Notes: a model not told the origin generated them from the sequence alone. A DNA stretch of 35,050 nucleotides from SYHX01 sp049317645 (GCA_049317645.1 JBMOHV010000012.1:1-35050), one strand, 5' to 3'. Numbered from the stretch's first letter, positions 7,834 to 17,022 are shown. Numbers and translations: made by a program.

Positions 7834-8489
7834 CCCCAGAGGGCTTTGAACGATCGCACGGCAGCAGCCGGATCTGGCTGGCCAAAAACCGAATTTCCGG
7901 CGACCAAAACATCGGCCCCGGCCTCCGCCAAGGCACCAGCATTGTGCAAATCCACACCACCGTCTATTTCGATCCGAAAGCCTAGACCTTGAAGCTGTCG
8001 GTACCTGGCCAGGGAGGCCAACTTTTGCATGGTGGACGGGATAAACGACTGCCCCCCAAAGCCAGGATTCACCGACATGAGGCAAACCAAGTCCAAATCA
8101 CCCAAAACAGGAAGCAGGGCCTCAACGGGGGTATGGGGATTGATGGCCACCCCTGCGGAGAGCCCTCTTGCTTTGATTTGGTGAATGTTACGATGCAAAT
8201 GAATGCAAGCCTCCAAGTGAATGGTCAGGGTCTGAGCCCCCGCATCCGCAAAGGAATCCACGTAACGACCCGGATCTTCGATCATCAAATGAACATCCAA
8301 AGGCAACGAAGTGACGGCACGAATCGCCCGTACCACCGGTTGGCCAAAACTGATATTCGGCACAAAATTCCCGTCCATCACATCCAAATGCAACCAATCG
8401 GCACCTGCCTCCTCCACCTTTTGGATCTGCTCGGCCAAACGGCCAAAATCAGCGGATAAAACCGAAGGGGCGAGGATTTTCATGGGCAT
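7830..8489 (-). CDS. rpe: ribulose-phosphate 3-epimerase
   Basis: Rpe interconverts ribulose 5-phosphate and xylulose 5-phosphate in the pentose phosphate pathway. The 219-residue protein is a full-length TIM barrel. It begins ILAPSVLSADFGRL, has HLDVMDGNFVPNISFG with metal-binding His and Asp, VHLMIEDP, MSVNPGFGGQSF and EIDGGVD with the second catalytic Asp, and ends with the phosphate-binding AGNSVFG. ATGs at 8489 and 8483 are both possible; the second gives MKILAPS. The TGA stop overlaps the TTG start of the TonB-dependent receptor gene. The upstream gene gcdH ends 43 bases before. Confidence 0.96.
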   Translation of the reverse strand: MPMKILAPSVLSADFGRLAEQIQKVEEAGADWLHLDVMDGNFVPNISFGQPVVRAIRAVTSLPLDVHLMIEDPGRYVDSFADAGAQTLTIHLEACIHLHRNIHQIKARGLSAGVAINPHTPVEALLPVLGDLDLVCLMSVNPGFGGQSFIPSTMQKLASLARYRQLQGLGFRIEIDGGVDLHNAGALAEAGADVLVAGNSVFGQPDPAAAVRSFKALWG

Positions 8490-8532
8490 GAGAGGTCGAT
8501 CAATAAAGGAAGAACGAGACCAAAAAGGACCT

Positions 8533-9711
8533 TTAACGGAAAGCCGAGATCCCGGTGAGATCCATGCCGGTGATGAGCAGGTGAATATCGTGGGTTCCTT
8601 CGTAGGTCACCACCGATTCCAGGTTCATCATGTGGCGCATGATCGGGTACTCGCCGGTGATGCCCATGCCGCCATGGATTTGCCGGGCCTCCCGGGCAAT
8701 GTTCAATGCAATCTCCACGCTGTTCCGCTTGGCCATTGAAATTTGAGCCGTCGTGGCTCGGTCCTCGTTTTTGAGAACCCCCAAGCGCCAGCAGAGCAAT
8801 TGGCCTTTGGTGATTTCGGTGAGCATCTCGGCCAGTTTCTTTTGGATTAACTGAAAGGATGCGATGGGTTTATCAAACTGAATCCGCTGCAAGGCGTATT
8901 GCTTGGCTGAATCGTAACAATCCATGGCGGCGCCCAAAGCACCCCAGGCGATGCCGAAACGAGCCGAATCCAAACAACCCAAGGGGCCTTTGAGGCCGCT
9001 TATGTTGGGTAGAAGATTCTCCTTCGGGACTTTGACATTGGAAAAGACCAATTCGCCGGTGGCCGAGGCGCGCAGCGACCATTTGTTATGGGTTTCGGGG
9101 GTGGTGAATCCTTCCATACCACGCTCCACGATTAGGCCGCGAATTTTGCCGGCCTCGTCCTTGGCCCAAACCACGGCGATATCCGCAAAGGGGGCGTTGG
9201 AAATCCACATTTTGGCGCCGTTCAGGAGGTAATGATCCCCTTTGTCCACAAAATTCGTGGTCATCCCGCCGGGGTTGGACCCGTGGTCGGGTTCGGTCAA
9301 GCCAAAACAGCCCATCCATTCGCCGGTGGCCAATTTGGGAAGGTATTTGCGGCGTTGATCTTCGGAACCGAATTTGTAGATGGGGTACATCACCAAAGAA
9401 CCCTGAACCGAAGCCGTGGAACGAATACCGGAATCGCAGCGTTCCAATTCTTGCATGATGATGCCGTAACTGATTTGATCCATGCCCCCGCAGCCGTATT
9501 CAGCAGGCAAGGAAGGGCCAAATGCTCCGATGGCGCCCAGTTGAGGGATGATATGTTTGGGGAACTCGGCCCGCTGGGCATAGTCCTCGATGATGGGACT
9601 CAATTCCTTTTTGACGTATTGACGGACGCTGTCGCGGATCAGGCGGTGCTCATCGGTTAACAATTCGTCCATGAGGTAATGATCCGGGTGCTGGTAGGTG
9701 TCGGTGCGCAT
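8533..9711 (-). CDS. gcdH: glutaryl-CoA dehydrogenase-type acyl-CoA dehydrogenase
   Basis: The 392-residue flavoprotein matches glutaryl-CoA dehydrogenase closely by memory of the human sequence. The enzyme oxidises and decarboxylates glutaryl-CoA to crotonyl-CoA in lysine and tryptophan breakdown. SGIRSTASVQ contains Arg97, equivalent to the arginine that binds the substrate carboxylate and separates GCDH from other acyl-CoA dehydrogenases. GCFGLTEPDHGSNP and WISNAPFAD form the FAD/substrate region. The YEGTHDIH motif supplies the catalytic base Glu371. ARQIHGGMGI is also typical. It heads a minus-strand run with rpe and a TonB-dependent receptor. A -7 box lies 55 bases upstream. No other lysine-catabolism gene is in the window. 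Confidence 0.9.
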   Translation of the reverse strand: MRTDTYQHPDHYLMDELLTDEHRLIRDSVRQYVKKELSPIIEDYAQRAEFPKHIIPQLGAIGAFGPSLPAEYGCGGMDQISYGIIMQELERCDSGIRSTASVQGSLVMYPIYKFGSEDQRRKYLPKLATGEWMGCFGLTEPDHGSNPGGMTTNFVDKGDHYLLNGAKMWISNAPFADIAVVWAKDEAGKIRGLIVERGMEGFTTPETHNKWSLRASATGELVFSNVKVPKENLLPNISGLKGPLGCLDSARFGIAWGALGAAMDCYDSAKQYALQRIQFDKPIASFQLIQKKLAEMLTEITKGQLLCWRLGVLKNEDRATTAQISMAKRNSVEIALNIAREARQIHGGMGITGEYPIMRHMMNLESVVTYEGTHDIHLLITGMDLTGISAFR

Positions 9712-9765
9712 GATTAGGGGGAGGGTGGTTGGACCAAAAGATTCTTTTCAGTTGGGAATTCGCTG

Positions 9766-9773
9766 CAAATTTA
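9766..9773 (-). promoter_or_regulatory. -7 promoter element of gcdH
   Basis: TAAATTTG on the minus strand matches TAnnTTTG exactly. It gives a predicted leader of about 48 bases before the gcdH ATG at 9711. It sits in the 89-base divergent gap between gcdH and folB. Confidence 0.5.
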
Positions 9774-9800
9774 AGACCTTCGGGCTTCAATCCTGAGTGT

Positions 9801-10196
9801 ATGGCGGAGATTGCCCTGTTAGGTATCGAATTCAACGGCTTCCACGGCCTGTACCCCGACGAAAAAGTGACTGGCAATCGATTTGTCCTGGACCTGATCG
9901 CCCGTCGAACGGCCCCATCAAATCAAAATGGCCTCTTGGCACAGCCGACTCTTCTGGGCAAGGCCTGGCCGGACTATGCCCGCATGCAGGCCTTGGCCGA
10001 AACGGTTTACAGCCAACCGCGCGATCTTTTGGAAGAGGTGGTGAGCGATATATTGAGGGTATTCAAGGCCGAATGGCCGGAATGGACCTTTGAAGTGGGC
10101 CTTACCAAAACCAACCCCCCGATCCAACTGCCCCAAGGCAGCTCGACCTTGCGCATCCCTGCATCCCGGGTGACCCTGCGGTGCAGCGATCTCTAG
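9801..10196 (+). CDS. folB: dihydroneopterin aldolase
   Basis: FolB cleaves 7,8-dihydroneopterin to the hydroxymethyl-dihydropterin used by FolK in folate synthesis. The 131-residue product shows the family start IALLGIEFNGFHGLYPDE with Glu21. It has the DYARMQALAETV helix region, the DLLEEV segment at 75-80 and VGLTKTNPPIQL with the catalytic Lys103. The ATG at 9801 is chosen because it begins exactly at the conserved strand; the in-frame ATG at 9729 would add an unrelated 24-residue tail. It leads a four-gene + strand run. FolK is encoded separately at 22882-23412. Confidence 0.9.
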   Translation: MAEIALLGIEFNGFHGLYPDEKVTGNRFVLDLIARRTAPSNQNGLLAQPTLLGKAWPDYARMQALAETVYSQPRDLLEEVVSDILRVFKAEWPEWTFEVGLTKTNPPIQLPQGSSTLRIPASRVTLRCSDL

Positions 10197-10240
10197 GGGC
10201 CCTTTATCTTTGGCCTGTCACCCCAGAACCCCAACGCCCT

Positions 10241-11005
10241 ATGGCTATTCAAACTGCAGAGCGCTCTTCGGCGCAGGATGCTTCCGAGAACCCCATCTAC
10301 CAACGGCATATGGCCGCCTACCTCGCGGCTGTACCGTACATGAAGGGTTCGGTTCTTGAATTGGGCTGCGGTGAAGGGTACGGAATGGCTCTCTTGGCCA
10401 AACACTGCGATCAATACCTGGGCGTGGACAAACACCCCGTACCCAACCTGCACATACCGCCCCAAGCCCGCGTTATGCAAGCCACCTTTCCCCCGTTGGG
10501 AGGTATCAACTCCAACCAGTTTGACGCCGTGGTCACTTTTCAGGTCATTGAGCACTTGGAGGATGATCTGGCCTTTTTGAAGGAAATTCATCGTGTTCTA
10601 AAACCAGGCGGGGTGCTTTTGCTGACCACCCCCAACCGCCTCATGTCTTTGACCCGCAATCCTTGGCATGTTCGGGAATACGATCCGACCTCCATGAAGC
10701 AATTGCTGGAATCGGTTTTTGGCCGGGTGGACCTTCAAGGCGTTTTTGGGAATTCCGTTGTTATGGAATACTACGAACAAAACAAAACCTCGGTGCAAAA
10801 GCTGACTCGCTGGGATTTCCTGAATCTGCAGCACCGATTGCCTCGCCGCTGGTTGCAAGTTCCTTATGATTTAGCCAATCGCCTCAACAGACGCAATTTG
10901 CGCCAAGCGAATACAGGCCTCGTAAGCCGGATCCGTTCCGAGGATTACCCGATTGCCCCCTTAAACGACCGCGCCCTGGATTATTTTGCTCTATGTTACA
11001 AATAG
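10241..11005 (+). CDS. class I SAM-dependent methyltransferase
   Basis: A 254-residue methyltransferase with motif I VLELGCGEGYG (38-48), an acidic residue in LGVDK for the SAM ribose, FDAVVTFQVIEHLEDD (motif II/III), and RVLKPGGVLLLTTPN. The pattern VIEHLEDDLAFLKEIHRVLKPGG is common in small-molecule and lipid/sugar methyltransferases such as the UbiE/Mtf group; the substrate cannot be assigned. The ATG at 10241 is favoured over the one at 10181, which would overlap folB. The 3' end overlaps the GH13 gene start by 13 bases, so translation is probably coupled. Its operon includes envelope genes, which weakly suggests an envelope substrate. Confidence 0.85.
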   Translation: MAIQTAERSSAQDASENPIYQRHMAAYLAAVPYMKGSVLELGCGEGYGMALLAKHCDQYLGVDKHPVPNLHIPPQARVMQATFPPLGGINSNQFDAVVTFQVIEHLEDDLAFLKEIHRVLKPGGVLLLTTPNRLMSLTRNPWHVREYDPTSMKQLLESVFGRVDLQGVFGNSVVMEYYEQNKTSVQKLTRWDFLNLQHRLPRRWLQVPYDLANRLNRRNLRQANTGLVSRIRSEDYPIAPLNDRALDYFALCYK

Positions 11006-12411
11006 GAAAACCTGCAGGCGTTCGGGGTCGTTGGGCCTTGCCTACGCTTTTGGTTCTGGTTTTCCTTTTGAATGCTTGTCGAGATAACACATCCCTTCCC
11101 TTGCCTCAAGACCCCCTGCCGCCTTACCCCGCCTATGGCACACCGTTTGGAGGGGTTCCCGATACCAGGGATATGGTCATGTACGAAGTCAATTTGCGCG
11201 CCTTTAGTTCGGCCGGCACGATTCAAGGGGTGATTGATCGCCTGGATTCTATCAAATTACTAGGTGTCAATGTGTTATGGCTGATGCCTTTGCATCCCGT
11301 CGGCGTGCTCAAAGGCATCAATTCACCGTATTGTGTTCGGGATTTCAAGGCGGTGGGGGCGGAATACGGAACCTTGGAGGATTTACGCAGCCTCACCAAT
11401 GCGGCCCATGCTCGGGGTATGGCGGTCCTGATGGACTGGGTCGCCAATCATACGGCCTGGGATCACCCCTGGATGGCCAACGATGGGTGGTACACCCAAA
11501 ACAACCAAGGCCAAGTAGTGCACCCCCCCGGAACCAATTGGCTGGATGTAGCGGACTTGAATTATTCCAACCAATCCATGCGCGATGCCATGCTGGACGC
11601 CATGCTCTATTGGATCTACCAAGCCAATATCGACGGTTTCCGTTGCGATTATGCGGACGGGGTGCCCTTTGATTTTTGGGAAACAGCCTGGGCACGCCTG
11701 CGGTCCATCCCCGGCCGACGCCTGATTCTCTTTGCCGAAGGCAGTCGCTCCGATCATTTCCAGGCCGACTTTGATCTCAACTTTGGCTGGTCCACTTACA
11801 ACGCACTCAAGCAAGTTTGGCAGGGCCAAAATCCTTCGGTTTATCTCAACGCTCGACTGAACCAGTCCCAAAACAGCCCACCGACCAAAGCCTGGCTGCA
11901 ATTCACCACCAACCACGATGAATCGGCCTGGGACGCCACCCCCGTGGTCTTGTTCGGAGGCCTGAACGGGGCCCTCGCCGCCTCTTCGGTGTCGCTGATG
12001 GGCGGTGGGCCTCAGCTCCTGTACGGAAGCCAGGAGGTCGGTATCGCGCAGAATCTTCCTTTTTTTAGCCGGGTACCCATTCCTTGGAACCAAAATCAGC
12101 CTATGCAAACGGCTTATCGCCGGCTGATGGCTTGGTACCAAGCCCACCCTTCGGTTCGCTACGGAAGCACGCTGTCCTACCCCCACCCGGATCTGGTTTG
12201 CCTCCAGAAGCAAGTCGGATTGGATACCACGTTGGCCATCATCAATGTGAGGAACCGCGCGGTCACCTACAACGTACCACCTGCGTTGCGTACTGGACCC
12301 TGGACCTGCGCCCTGGCCGGCCCCCTCAACAGCCCCGCCCCAAGTGGACCGGAACTTTTGCCAGCCAACATTACATTGCAACCCTACGAAGGTCGATTTT
12401 TTGAACGCTAA
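10993..12411 (+). CDS. alpha-amylase family (GH13) lipoprotein
   Basis: A 472-residue glycoside hydrolase of family 13 attached to a membrane by a lipid. The signal VFLLNAC places the lipidated residue at Cys29. The four conserved GH13 regions are readable: DWVANHT (region I, 148-154), GFRCDYADG with nucleophile Asp219, FAEGS with acid/base Glu249, and TTNHDES with Asp309. A short C-terminal beta domain follows (about 400-472). It probably acts on alpha-glucans or related sugars at the cell surface or in the periplasm. No SusC/SusD pair is adjacent, so it is not a standard polysaccharide-utilisation locus. It lies between a methyltransferase and a peptidoglycan glycosyltransferase in one tightly packed run. 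Confidence 0.9.
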   Translation: MLQIGKPAGVRGRWALPTLLVLVFLLNACRDNTSLPLPQDPLPPYPAYGTPFGGVPDTRDMVMYEVNLRAFSSAGTIQGVIDRLDSIKLLGVNVLWLMPLHPVGVLKGINSPYCVRDFKAVGAEYGTLEDLRSLTNAAHARGMAVLMDWVANHTAWDHPWMANDGWYTQNNQGQVVHPPGTNWLDVADLNYSNQSMRDAMLDAMLYWIYQANIDGFRCDYADGVPFDFWETAWARLRSIPGRRLILFAEGSRSDHFQADFDLNFGWSTYNALKQVWQGQNPSVYLNARLNQSQNSPPTKAWLQFTTNHDESAWDATPVVLFGGLNGALAASSVSLMGGGPQLLYGSQEVGIAQNLPFFSRVPIPWNQNQPMQTAYRRLMAWYQAHPSVRYGSTLSYPHPDLVCLQKQVGLDTTLAIINVRNRAVTYNVPPALRTGPWTCALAGPLNSPAPSGPELLPANITLQPYEGRFFER

Positions 12412-12418
12412 GTCGGGC

Positions 12419-14386
12419 ATGCCTTTGCTATCGAGGTCCGGCCGCTTGCGGCGCCGAGTTTGGTTTTCCCTCATCGTGTTGGGACTGTTGTTAGGGATGG
12501 GACTTCTGGGTTGGTTCAGTCTGCGGCAACGCTTGTTGGATTATGCTTGGAAACAAGCCATCCAACGTTCCGAAAATCTAGGCTATCAATTAACATCGAA
12601 GCGACTGGAATTCAGTGGATTTGCGACCCTACAAATCCATGATTTGGCGGTGACTTATCAACAGAAGCCCTTGGTCATCGTGGCGGAGATGACAGCCAAG
12701 CCGGCCTTGTTACGACTTCTGGCTGGAGAAATTCGTATGCAAGCCCTGCACCTAAAAGGGCTTCGGCTGCACACCGTACAAACGGAGTCCGTCTGTAACA
12801 TTTGTCCTCTCCTAAAGCCAACCCAAGATTCCATGGTATCGGAAACCAACCCAAAATCCCCGATCAACCAAAGGATTTACGACTTTGCAACCCTGGTATT
12901 GGATCGCCTACCCCCTGATTTTCAAATCAAAGACTCGTATGTATCGTACCGGAACGACACCTTAATGACCAGCTTGGGTCTGCCCTTTTTGACGTATCAA
13001 AGCAACCAAATCAACGGTCGATTGAAGGTTCGAGAGAATCAGGAGAGCGGTGCTGTGCGACTCCAAGGGACATTGGACCGAAGCAGCATCACCGGGACCC
13101 TGCGGTTAACTCCCTTGGGTCAGGCAACATTTTTTGTGCCTTGGGTCCAGCGGAAACTAGGGCTGACGTTGGGGTTGGGCGAGAGTATTCTGACAATCAA
13201 GGAATTTGTTATGGAAAAGGGTGTCTTGAGTTGGGATGCCCATGGAAGAGCTACCGGAATCCAAGTCCAGCATCCACGGCTTTCGGCCGATGCCGTCCAT
13301 CTGCCTCTTTTGTCAGGCCGTTTCAAAGGACGAGCCGGGGCCGACTTCGTGGAAGTGGATAGCGGCACGGTTTTTCGGATGAACCGCCTGCCGGTTCGGG
13401 TCTATGCCCTGGCCAATCGGGGACCTGACGCTCGATGGGATTTGCGTTTGACCACCGCTTGGAGCCCCGCAACCGTTTTTCTGGCCAGCCTGCCGCAGGG
13501 CCTCTTTGACAAAACCCGCGGAATGCAAGCACGAGGTCGGCTACGCTTCCGCTTTTCACTGCAACTCGAGGACCAAGCCCCGCAACAATGCCGACTTCGC
13601 AGTGCCTTGGATCAAAAAGGCTTCCAAATCATCCGTATGGGATCCACCGATTTACGTCGAATGAACGGTCCCTTTGAACATACCGTCATGCGCAATGGAC
13701 AGCCCCAACGAAGCATCACCGTAGGCCCTGGCAACCCCTCCTACACCCCTTTGGATCGCATCCCTTTGGCCATGCAACAGGCTGTTATGACGGGAGAAGA
13801 CGGGGATTTCTATCAACACAAAGGCTTTTATCCCGAAGCATTTCGCCGCAGCCTTGCCCAGAACTACCGACAAGGCAAATTTGCCCGCGGGGGCAGCACC
13901 ATCACCATGCAGCTCGTCAAAAATGTCTTCTTGCATCCACGCAAAACCATCGCTCGCAAATCCGAAGAGTTCTTGTTGACTTGGCTGATCGAAAATCAAC
14001 GGCTAACCACCAAAACCCGCATGATGGAGGTCTACCTGAATGTGATTGAATTTGGCGAAAATGTCTGGGGGATTGGGGAAGCATCGCGTCATTATTTTGA
14101 TAAATCCCCTTCGGAACTTGACCCCATTCAATGTGTTTTTCTGGCGGGTCTGGTACCGCGACCCCGGGTTCTTCAACATTTGTTAGAGCCCGATGGCAAG
14201 GTGTCGCCTCGCAACGGGATTTATTCCGCCATCAGGGATCGTTTTTGTCGTCGAGGTTGGTTGCCGGTCGAAGACTCCGCCCGTCGAGATGTGGGGCTGC
14301 GCCCCTCGGTTTATCGCCATCTGGCGGTCCCGGATAGCACGCTGCGCCTCCATCCCCTGGACTGGGACGAAGAAGACCTGGAATAA
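12419..14386 (+). CDS. membrane-anchored AsmA-like protein fused to a GT51 peptidoglycan glycosyltransferase
   Basis: The 655-residue product has a transmembrane anchor (15-34). A long region of roughly 400 residues looks AsmA-like (for example LGYQLTSKRLEFSGFATL, and LLRLLAGEIRMQALHLKGL at 97-115). A complete glycosyltransferase 51 domain lies at about 440-590. GT51 enzymes polymerise lipid II into glycan strands. The catalytic Glu460 sits in GEDGDFYQHKG, followed by GGSTITMQLVKN (491-502), RKSEEFLL and EVYLNVIEFG. There is no transpeptidase domain, so it is monofunctional. The ATG at 12419, 8 bases after the GH13 stop, is chosen; a TTG at 12401 is also possible. It ends 2 bases from the convergent mutS stop. 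Confidence 0.87.
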   Translation: MPLLSRSGRLRRRVWFSLIVLGLLLGMGLLGWFSLRQRLLDYAWKQAIQRSENLGYQLTSKRLEFSGFATLQIHDLAVTYQQKPLVIVAEMTAKPALLRLLAGEIRMQALHLKGLRLHTVQTESVCNICPLLKPTQDSMVSETNPKSPINQRIYDFATLVLDRLPPDFQIKDSYVSYRNDTLMTSLGLPFLTYQSNQINGRLKVRENQESGAVRLQGTLDRSSITGTLRLTPLGQATFFVPWVQRKLGLTLGLGESILTIKEFVMEKGVLSWDAHGRATGIQVQHPRLSADAVHLPLLSGRFKGRAGADFVEVDSGTVFRMNRLPVRVYALANRGPDARWDLRLTTAWSPATVFLASLPQGLFDKTRGMQARGRLRFRFSLQLEDQAPQQCRLRSALDQKGFQIIRMGSTDLRRMNGPFEHTVMRNGQPQRSITVGPGNPSYTPLDRIPLAMQQAVMTGEDGDFYQHKGFYPEAFRRSLAQNYRQGKFARGGSTITMQLVKNVFLHPRKTIARKSEEFLLTWLIENQRLTTKTRMMEVYLNVIEFGENVWGIGEASRHYFDKSPSELDPIQCVFLAGLVPRPRVLQHLLEPDGKVSPRNGIYSAIRDRFCRRGWLPVEDSARRDVGLRPSVYRHLAVPDSTLRLHPLDWDEEDLE

Positions 14387-14388
14387 AC

Positions 14389-17022
14389 CTAGGCTTGGGA
14401 CTTGCGACCCAACCGCGTTTGTTGTTCGGCCAACCAATGCAAGGCCTCGAGCGGGGTCAAATCGTTGATATTCAATTGACGCAAGGCGGTAGCCAAATTA
14501 TGTTCGGCCGGATCACCGGGTTCAAACAATTGCAATTGTAGGGGGCGGGTCGAACGGGAACCTGCGCTTGGGGTATCCGGATCTGAACCCGGGATATCCC
14601 GACCGGCTTCGAGGCCTGCCAAGACCGTCCGAGCCATGTCCAAGACAGCGGGTGGTACGCCGGCCATGCGGGCGACATGCAATCCAAAACTATGGGAGGA
14701 GCCTCCGGGCCGAAGAATTCGAAGAAATTGCAAATGATCCCCTTCACCGGCCACCGACACATGGTAATTGGCCATGCGTGGATAGAGGGAGGCCATCCGA
14801 TTGAGTTCATGGTAATGGGTTGCAAAAAGGGTCTGAGGCCGTAGCCGGGGATGCTCGTGCAAATAGGCTGCTACAGCCCAAGCCAGGCTGATCCCGTCGT
14901 AGGTGGATGTGCCACGACCAATTTCATCCAATAACAAAAGACTTTCGCCCGTCATATGATGCAAAATGGTTGCCATCTCTTGCATTTCGACCATGAACGT
15001 GGATTCACCGGCCGCCAAATTATCCGAGGCCCCAACCCGTGTGAACAACTTATCCACCAAGCCGATTTCGGCCGATTGGGCGGCCACGTAGCAGCCGACC
15101 TGTGCCATCACCACCATCAACCCCGTTTGCCGTAACAATGCGGACTTGCCCGCCATGTTGGGCCCGGTAATCATCCAAATTTGTTCCTTTTCGGGATGCA
15201 GGTCAAGGTCGTTGGGGACATAAGGCTGCGATGCCGGCAAGAGGCGCTCCAGAACAGGATGACGCAAAGCCTGAACACGGATACCCGCATGTGGACGAAG
15301 TTGGGGTCGGTGGTAATCCCGCTGAAGAGCCAGATTCCCAAAGCCCAAAAGAACATCCAACGAAGCAAGGAGGGAAGCCGTCTGCTGCAAGCGGGGCACC
15401 TCCTTGGATGCCTGATGTTGGAGCTCGATATAAAGCGACGATTCCAATTCCTGCATACGATGGTCCGCCGTCAAGTACCTTTCTTCGAAGGCCTTCAATT
15501 CGGGCGTAATGTACCGTTCGGCATTGACCAAGGTTTGCTTTCGGATCCAATTCAAAGGAACCTTGTCTTTGTGGGCGTGGGTTACTTCCAAATAAAACCC
15601 AAAGACCTGGTTGTAATTGATTTTGAGGGAGGGAATGCGGGTTCTTTGGATCTCGTCCTGAACCATTTGTTGCATGGTGCCCTTGGCGTCTTCTTTTAAG
15701 GAGCGAAGCTCATCCAATTCAGGATGATAGCCCTCCCGGATGACCCCCCCTTTGGAAAGAAGAGCAGGAGCGTTATCGCTCAAGGTGTTATGAATACGAT
15801 CCTTCAAGTCCTCGCAGAGATCCATTCCCTGCAACCAGGGCTGCCAGGGGGCCGACGCATCCCCGGACTTGAGCAGGTCGCAGATCGCAGAAGCCGCCTC
15901 GAGGGAACGAGCTACCTGAACCATTTCACGGGGTCCACAGCGCAAAACCCCGACCCGGGCCGCCATACGCTCCAAGTCCCCGACCCCTTCCAAGACCCTG
16001 CGGAGCTCCTCGCAAATCACTGGATGCGCTACCAGGTAATCCACCACCCGCAATCGTTCTTCGATTGCCTCGAGGGAGCGCAATGGGAAGGCCAACCAAC
16101 GCCGAAGCAGTCGTTGCCCCATCGGCGTAACAGCGTCATCCAGGCACGTTGCCAAAGACATCCCCCCGCTTTGTTGGGGTTCCAGTAATTCCAACGTCTT
16201 GAGGGTAAAGGGATCCATCCACAGGGACTCCCCGGGGTCCAACCTGGATAAACCCACCAAAGGCAAGGGGCCATCTCGACGGGTTTCGTTCAGGTAATGG
16301 AGAACGGCTCCGGCCGCCATGAGGGCGGCATCCATGCCTTCCAGTCCAAAGCCCTTGATGGAACGACTTTGAAATTGTCGTTCGATTCTTTGGCGTGCAC
16401 TATCGCTTTCCCATACCCAATCCTCCAACCACTGCCAAGCCCATGCTTCACCAAACTGGGCTTTTAACGCTGTCTTTCCTTGTTTGCTGCCCAGAACTTC
16501 GCGGGGCGCATACCGTTGAAGCAGGCCGATCGCCTGATCCGGGTCCACCTGCGTTGCCTGAAAAGAACCGGTGCTGGCGTCGCAAAAGGCCAAGCCCACC
16601 AGGCCTCCAGCTGCGATATACACCGCCGCCAAATAATTGTTACGAGAATGGTCCAGCAACGAATCGCTAAAAGCAACGGCGGGAGAAACCAATTCGGTCA
16701 CCTCTCTTTTGACGATTCCTTTGGCGGCCTTGGGGTCCTCGGTTTGATCACAAACCGCCACCCGCAGGCCGGATCGCACCAAACGGGGCAGGTACTGATC
16801 CAGAGAATGATGGGGGAAACCCGCTAGGGCTGTTTCGGAGGCTGCTCCGTTCGCGCGTTTGGTCAGGGTGATGCCCAGGACTTTGGAACATTGGACTGCA
16901 TCTTCCCCAAAGGTCTCGTAGAAATCCCCCACCCGAAAAAGCAGAAGTGCCCCTGGGTAACGAGCCTTGATTTGGGCGTATTGCTTCATCAAGGGCGTTT
17001 CGCTAGCGGACTTGGCCGACAT
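14389..17022 (-). CDS. mutS: DNA mismatch repair protein MutS
   Basis: MutS recognises base mismatches and small loops and recruits MutL. At 877 residues it is full length. The mismatch-reading motif GDFYETF has Phe34 and Glu36. The lever/clamp region follows, and the ATPase domain has Walker A TGPNMAGKS (619-627), DNLAAGESTFMVEM, Walker B LLLLDEIGRGTSTYDG near 696-711, and ATHYHEL. The C-terminal helix-turn-helix region is also present (NINDLTPLEALHWL). It stands alone on the minus strand, convergent with the GT51 gene and divergent from the SpoU-type methyltransferase. Confidence 0.97.
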   Translation of the reverse strand: MSAKSASETPLMKQYAQIKARYPGALLLFRVGDFYETFGEDAVQCSKVLGITLTKRANGAASETALAGFPHHSLDQYLPRLVRSGLRVAVCDQTEDPKAAKGIVKREVTELVSPAVAFSDSLLDHSRNNYLAAVYIAAGGLVGLAFCDASTGSFQATQVDPDQAIGLLQRYAPREVLGSKQGKTALKAQFGEAWAWQWLEDWVWESDSARQRIERQFQSRSIKGFGLEGMDAALMAAGAVLHYLNETRRDGPLPLVGLSRLDPGESLWMDPFTLKTLELLEPQQSGGMSLATCLDDAVTPMGQRLLRRWLAFPLRSLEAIEERLRVVDYLVAHPVICEELRRVLEGVGDLERMAARVGVLRCGPREMVQVARSLEAASAICDLLKSGDASAPWQPWLQGMDLCEDLKDRIHNTLSDNAPALLSKGGVIREGYHPELDELRSLKEDAKGTMQQMVQDEIQRTRIPSLKINYNQVFGFYLEVTHAHKDKVPLNWIRKQTLVNAERYITPELKAFEERYLTADHRMQELESSLYIELQHQASKEVPRLQQTASLLASLDVLLGFGNLALQRDYHRPQLRPHAGIRVQALRHPVLERLLPASQPYVPNDLDLHPEKEQIWMITGPNMAGKSALLRQTGLMVVMAQVGCYVAAQSAEIGLVDKLFTRVGASDNLAAGESTFMVEMQEMATILHHMTGESLLLLDEIGRGTSTYDGISLAWAVAAYLHEHPRLRPQTLFATHYHELNRMASLYPRMANYHVSVAGEGDHLQFLRILRPGGSSHSFGLHVARMAGVPPAVLDMARTVLAGLEAGRDIPGSDPDTPSAGSRSTRPLQLQLFEPGDPAEHNLATALRQLNINDLTPLEALHWLAEQQTRLGRKSQA

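Noticed and set aside
7834..8085. N-terminal extension of the first receptor back to 8085
   Set aside because: It would lie entirely within rpe; the added 84 residues are Trp/Gly/Arg-rich, while the TTG at 7833 begins a proper signal peptide.
11383..12474. 363-codon minus-strand frame opposite the GH13 gene
   Set aside because: The GH13 frame has four conserved catalytic regions; the reverse product resembles nothing known to me.
14380..14400. CCTAGG-centred inverted repeat between the GT51 gene and mutS as a two-way terminator
   Set aside because: The palindrome has no loop and no U-tract, and it overlaps both coding ends.
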